From assembly GCA_038237515.1 (NCBI GenBank), contig JBBRYP010000056.1:1-31053 (forward strand): DNA of 31,053 nucleotides, written 5' to 3'. Under the pieces are notes generated by a model that was given only the letters and a program-made list of their open reading frames with translations, had not been told where the DNA came from and did not search any database. This DNA is from JBBQDZ01 sp038237515 (GTDB lineage: Bacteria; Actinomycetota; Thermoleophilia; Gaiellales; Gaiellaceae). This document shows positions 29,977-31,053 of the stretch, in pieces. The position numbers and the translations under genes are program-made. Each line of letters opens with the position of its first letter. Positions within the stretch are counted from its first letter, which is position 1.

Positions 29977-30364
29977 CGACTCGCCGTTCCGCTCCTGGAG
30001 CGGGCTCGCGCCACACGCCTTTCGTCCCGGCGTCGAGCTGCACGCGATCGGCGGCGAGCAGGTGCTTCTCTGCCGCGTCAGCTACGCGCCCGGCACGGGC
30101 GTCCCACGTCACTCTCACGAGGCTTGCGAGCAGGTGATGGTGATCGTCGACGGCGAGGTCGACGTGACGATCGCGCAGGAGACTCGCAACCTGACTGTGG
30201 GCGACACCGTCGTCATCAACCGCGGCCTCGAGCACGAGCTGTTCTCGCAGACGGGCTGCACCTTCTTCGAGGCGCTCTCGCCGGTGCCGCTGGACCACGT
30301 CCCGGACCCGTCGCGCGACCTCGTCCTCGGCCCCGACGGCGGCACCGGTCACGTCGAGCGGTAG
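29963..30364 (+). CDS. Cupin-domain protein at the end of the second hydroxylase operon
   Basis: A 133-residue cupin. Motif 1: GTGVPRHSHEACEQVMVIVDGEV (30090-30160), with two His and a Glu; motif 2: VGDTVVINRGLEHELFSQTG, with a His. GTG 29963 overlaps the Mo-subunit gene by 14 bases, so it is coupled to the operon. It differs clearly from the cupin at 15071. Possible roles are a metal-dependent isomerase, dioxygenase or sensor of the pathway; no reaction can be assigned. Confidence 0.82.
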   Translation: MSTSSDSPFRSWSGLAPHAFRPGVELHAIGGEQVLLCRVSYAPGTGVPRHSHEACEQVMVIVDGEVDVTIAQETRNLTVGDTVVINRGLEHELFSQTGCTFFEALSPVPLDHVPDPSRDLVLGPDGGTGHVER

Positions 30365-30400
30365 TTCCGACCGGGCGCCGCGGGGAACGGGCCGAACGAG

Positions 30401-30440
30401 GGGCGGGGGAGGCGAGGGGCGGGGGAGGCGAGGGGCGGGG
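30401..30440. repeat. 16-base G-rich tandem repeat (first group)
   Basis: The unit GGGCGGGGGAGGCGAG occurs 2.5 times in a row. Its runs of three or more G could form G-quadruplex structures on the plus strand. Confidence 0.7.
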
Positions 30441-30459
30441 TTAGAGGGCGGGAGTGAAT

Positions 30460-30625
30460 CGCTTCGCTCGTCCGGGGGGCTCTCGCCCCCCGAGACCCCC
30501 CCGGCTGCCTACACGCTTCGAGGAGTTATCGCTGCGGCTTCGCCTCCGCTCCAAGGGGGGAACGGGGTTCCCCCCTTCGCCCCCTCCGGGCACGTGCAAC
30601 TCGCCTTCCGGCTCGTGCATACCAA
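30460..30625. repeat. Long direct repeat, copy 1
   Basis: About 166 bases that recur at 30809-30970 with few differences. It contains hairpin GGGGGGC-TCTC-GCCCCCC (30474-30491), a central AU-richer segment (GGAGTTATCGCTGCGGCTTC, 30531-30550 region) and hairpin AAGGGGGGAAC-GGG-GTTCCCCCCTT (30553-30577), and ends in GCTCGTGCATACCAA. Confidence 0.85.
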
Positions 30626-30751
30626 CAGCGGCCTTGCTGACCGCAACGAGTCCGACCGGGCGCGGCGAGGGGCGCTGGCGTGGAAGGGGCGGGTGTCGTT
30701 CGCCTCGGCCGGGCGGGGCGGGCGGCTTTTCGGAGCGCACCGAGGGGCGGC

Positions 30752-30799
30752 GAACGCGAGGGGCGAGGAACGCGAGGGGCGAGGAACGCGAGGGGCGGG
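30752..30799. repeat. 16-base G-rich tandem repeat (second group)
   Basis: Three units of GAACGCGAGGGGCGAG (the last ends GGG). It has the same 16-base period and position, just before a long repeat copy, as the group at 30401-30440. Confidence 0.75.
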
Positions 30800-30808
30800 A
30801 ATTACGAC

Positions 30809-30970
30809 GCTTTGCTCTCCGGGGGGCTCTCGCCCCCCGAGACCCCCCGGCCGCCTACACCCTTCGAGGAGTTATCGCTGCGGCTTCGCCTCCGCTCCAA
30901 GGGGGGAACGGGGTTCCCCCCTTCGCCCCCTCCGGGCACATGCACTCGCCTACCGGCTCGTGCATACCAA
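30809..30970. repeat. Long direct repeat, copy 2
   Basis: About 162 bases matching copy 1. Both hairpins are intact (30821-30838 and 30899-30923), and most differences lie outside the stems. It ends at the same GTGCATACCAA. Flanking sequences after the repeats differ, so the repeat boundary is clear on that side. Confidence 0.85.
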
Positions 30971-31053
30971 GGCTGGTCCTTTTCAACGCCGAGGAGGTTC
31001 TCCGGGCACAGACGCTCCCCATCACCGTCCCGGGTTGAGTTTCTCCATCACCC

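Larger units (their letters stand above)
30365..31053. other. Long non-coding repeat region
   Basis: No gene is supported over 689 bases. It holds two ~160-base direct repeats, two groups of 16-base G-rich tandem repeats and several strong hairpins. A 194-codon open frame (30454-31038) crosses both long repeats, but in different reading frames in the first part of each copy, so it is not a conserved protein. Confidence 0.7.

Noticed and set aside
30401..30970. CRISPR array
   Set aside because: The repeats are two long copies and short tandem units without regular spacers, and no cas gene is present.
30454..31038. 194-codon open frame in the repeat region
   Set aside because: The two repeat copies are read in different frames for the first part, residues are Arg/Pro/Gly-rich, and there is no domain.

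Overview
The window is GC-rich (roughly 70% by eye), with dense genes, frequent GTG starts and many four-base ATGA/GTGA overlaps between neighbouring genes. Several starts lie only 6-7 bases downstream of a TANNNT-like -10 box, with no room for a ribosome binding site. Together with the protein families this suggests a chromosome of a high-GC Actinomycetota, perhaps of the Thermoleophilia (Gaiellales/Solirubrobacterales) type; the class is inference. No rRNA, tRNA, CRISPR array or insertion sequence was seen.

Layout. 1-1.8 kb: the 5' part of a sugar ABC transporter binding protein (minus), a MazEF-like toxin-antitoxin pair (plus) and a frameshifted remnant of a sugar permease (minus). 1.8-5.1 kb: a LarA-family nickel racemase homologue, a small CXXC redox-disulfide protein and an M32 carboxypeptidase (plus). 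5.1-7.0 kb: a secreted P-domain protein and a DUF1835 protein (minus). 7.0-13.6 kb: a six-gene, fully overlapping plus-strand operon of PfkB kinase, molybdenum hydroxylase (Mo, FAD and 2x[2Fe-2S] subunits), acyl-CoA synthetase and enoyl-CoA hydratase. 13.6-14.6 kb: an Xre-RES toxin-antitoxin pair. 14.6-17.0 kb: a RidA protein (minus) divergent from a cupin and a second acyl-CoA synthetase (plus). 17.0-20.3 kb: a structured intergenic region, then a minus-strand group of thioesterase, zinc alcohol dehydrogenase, isochorismatase-like protein and SMP-30 lactonase. 20.5-21.1 kb: VapBC (minus). 21.2-24.2 kb: a minus-strand molybdenum-hydroxylase maturation operon (MoxR/CoxD-like ATPase, CoxE-like VWA protein, XdhC split into two genes). 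24.3-26.0 kb: an Xre regulator, a phasin-like protein behind a perfect palindrome, a strong terminator and a metallo-beta-lactamase-fold hydrolase. 26.1-30.4 kb: a second molybdenum hydroxylase operon (FAD, Fe-S, and a molybdopterin subunit split in two) ending in a cupin. 30.4-31.05 kb: non-coding DNA with two ~160-base direct repeats and 16-base G-rich tandem repeats.

How it fits together. Two xanthine-dehydrogenase-family enzymes with dedicated maturation genes sit among CoA ligases, a crotonase, a thioesterase, a dehydrogenase, a lactonase, an isochorismatase-like hydrolase, a Rid protein and cupins. The most economical reading is a catabolic island that hydroxylates a heterocyclic or aromatic substrate and channels acid products into CoA-linked degradation. 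The substrate cannot be read from sequence. Three toxin-antitoxin modules and a degraded transporter mark the island as an accessory, rearranged region.
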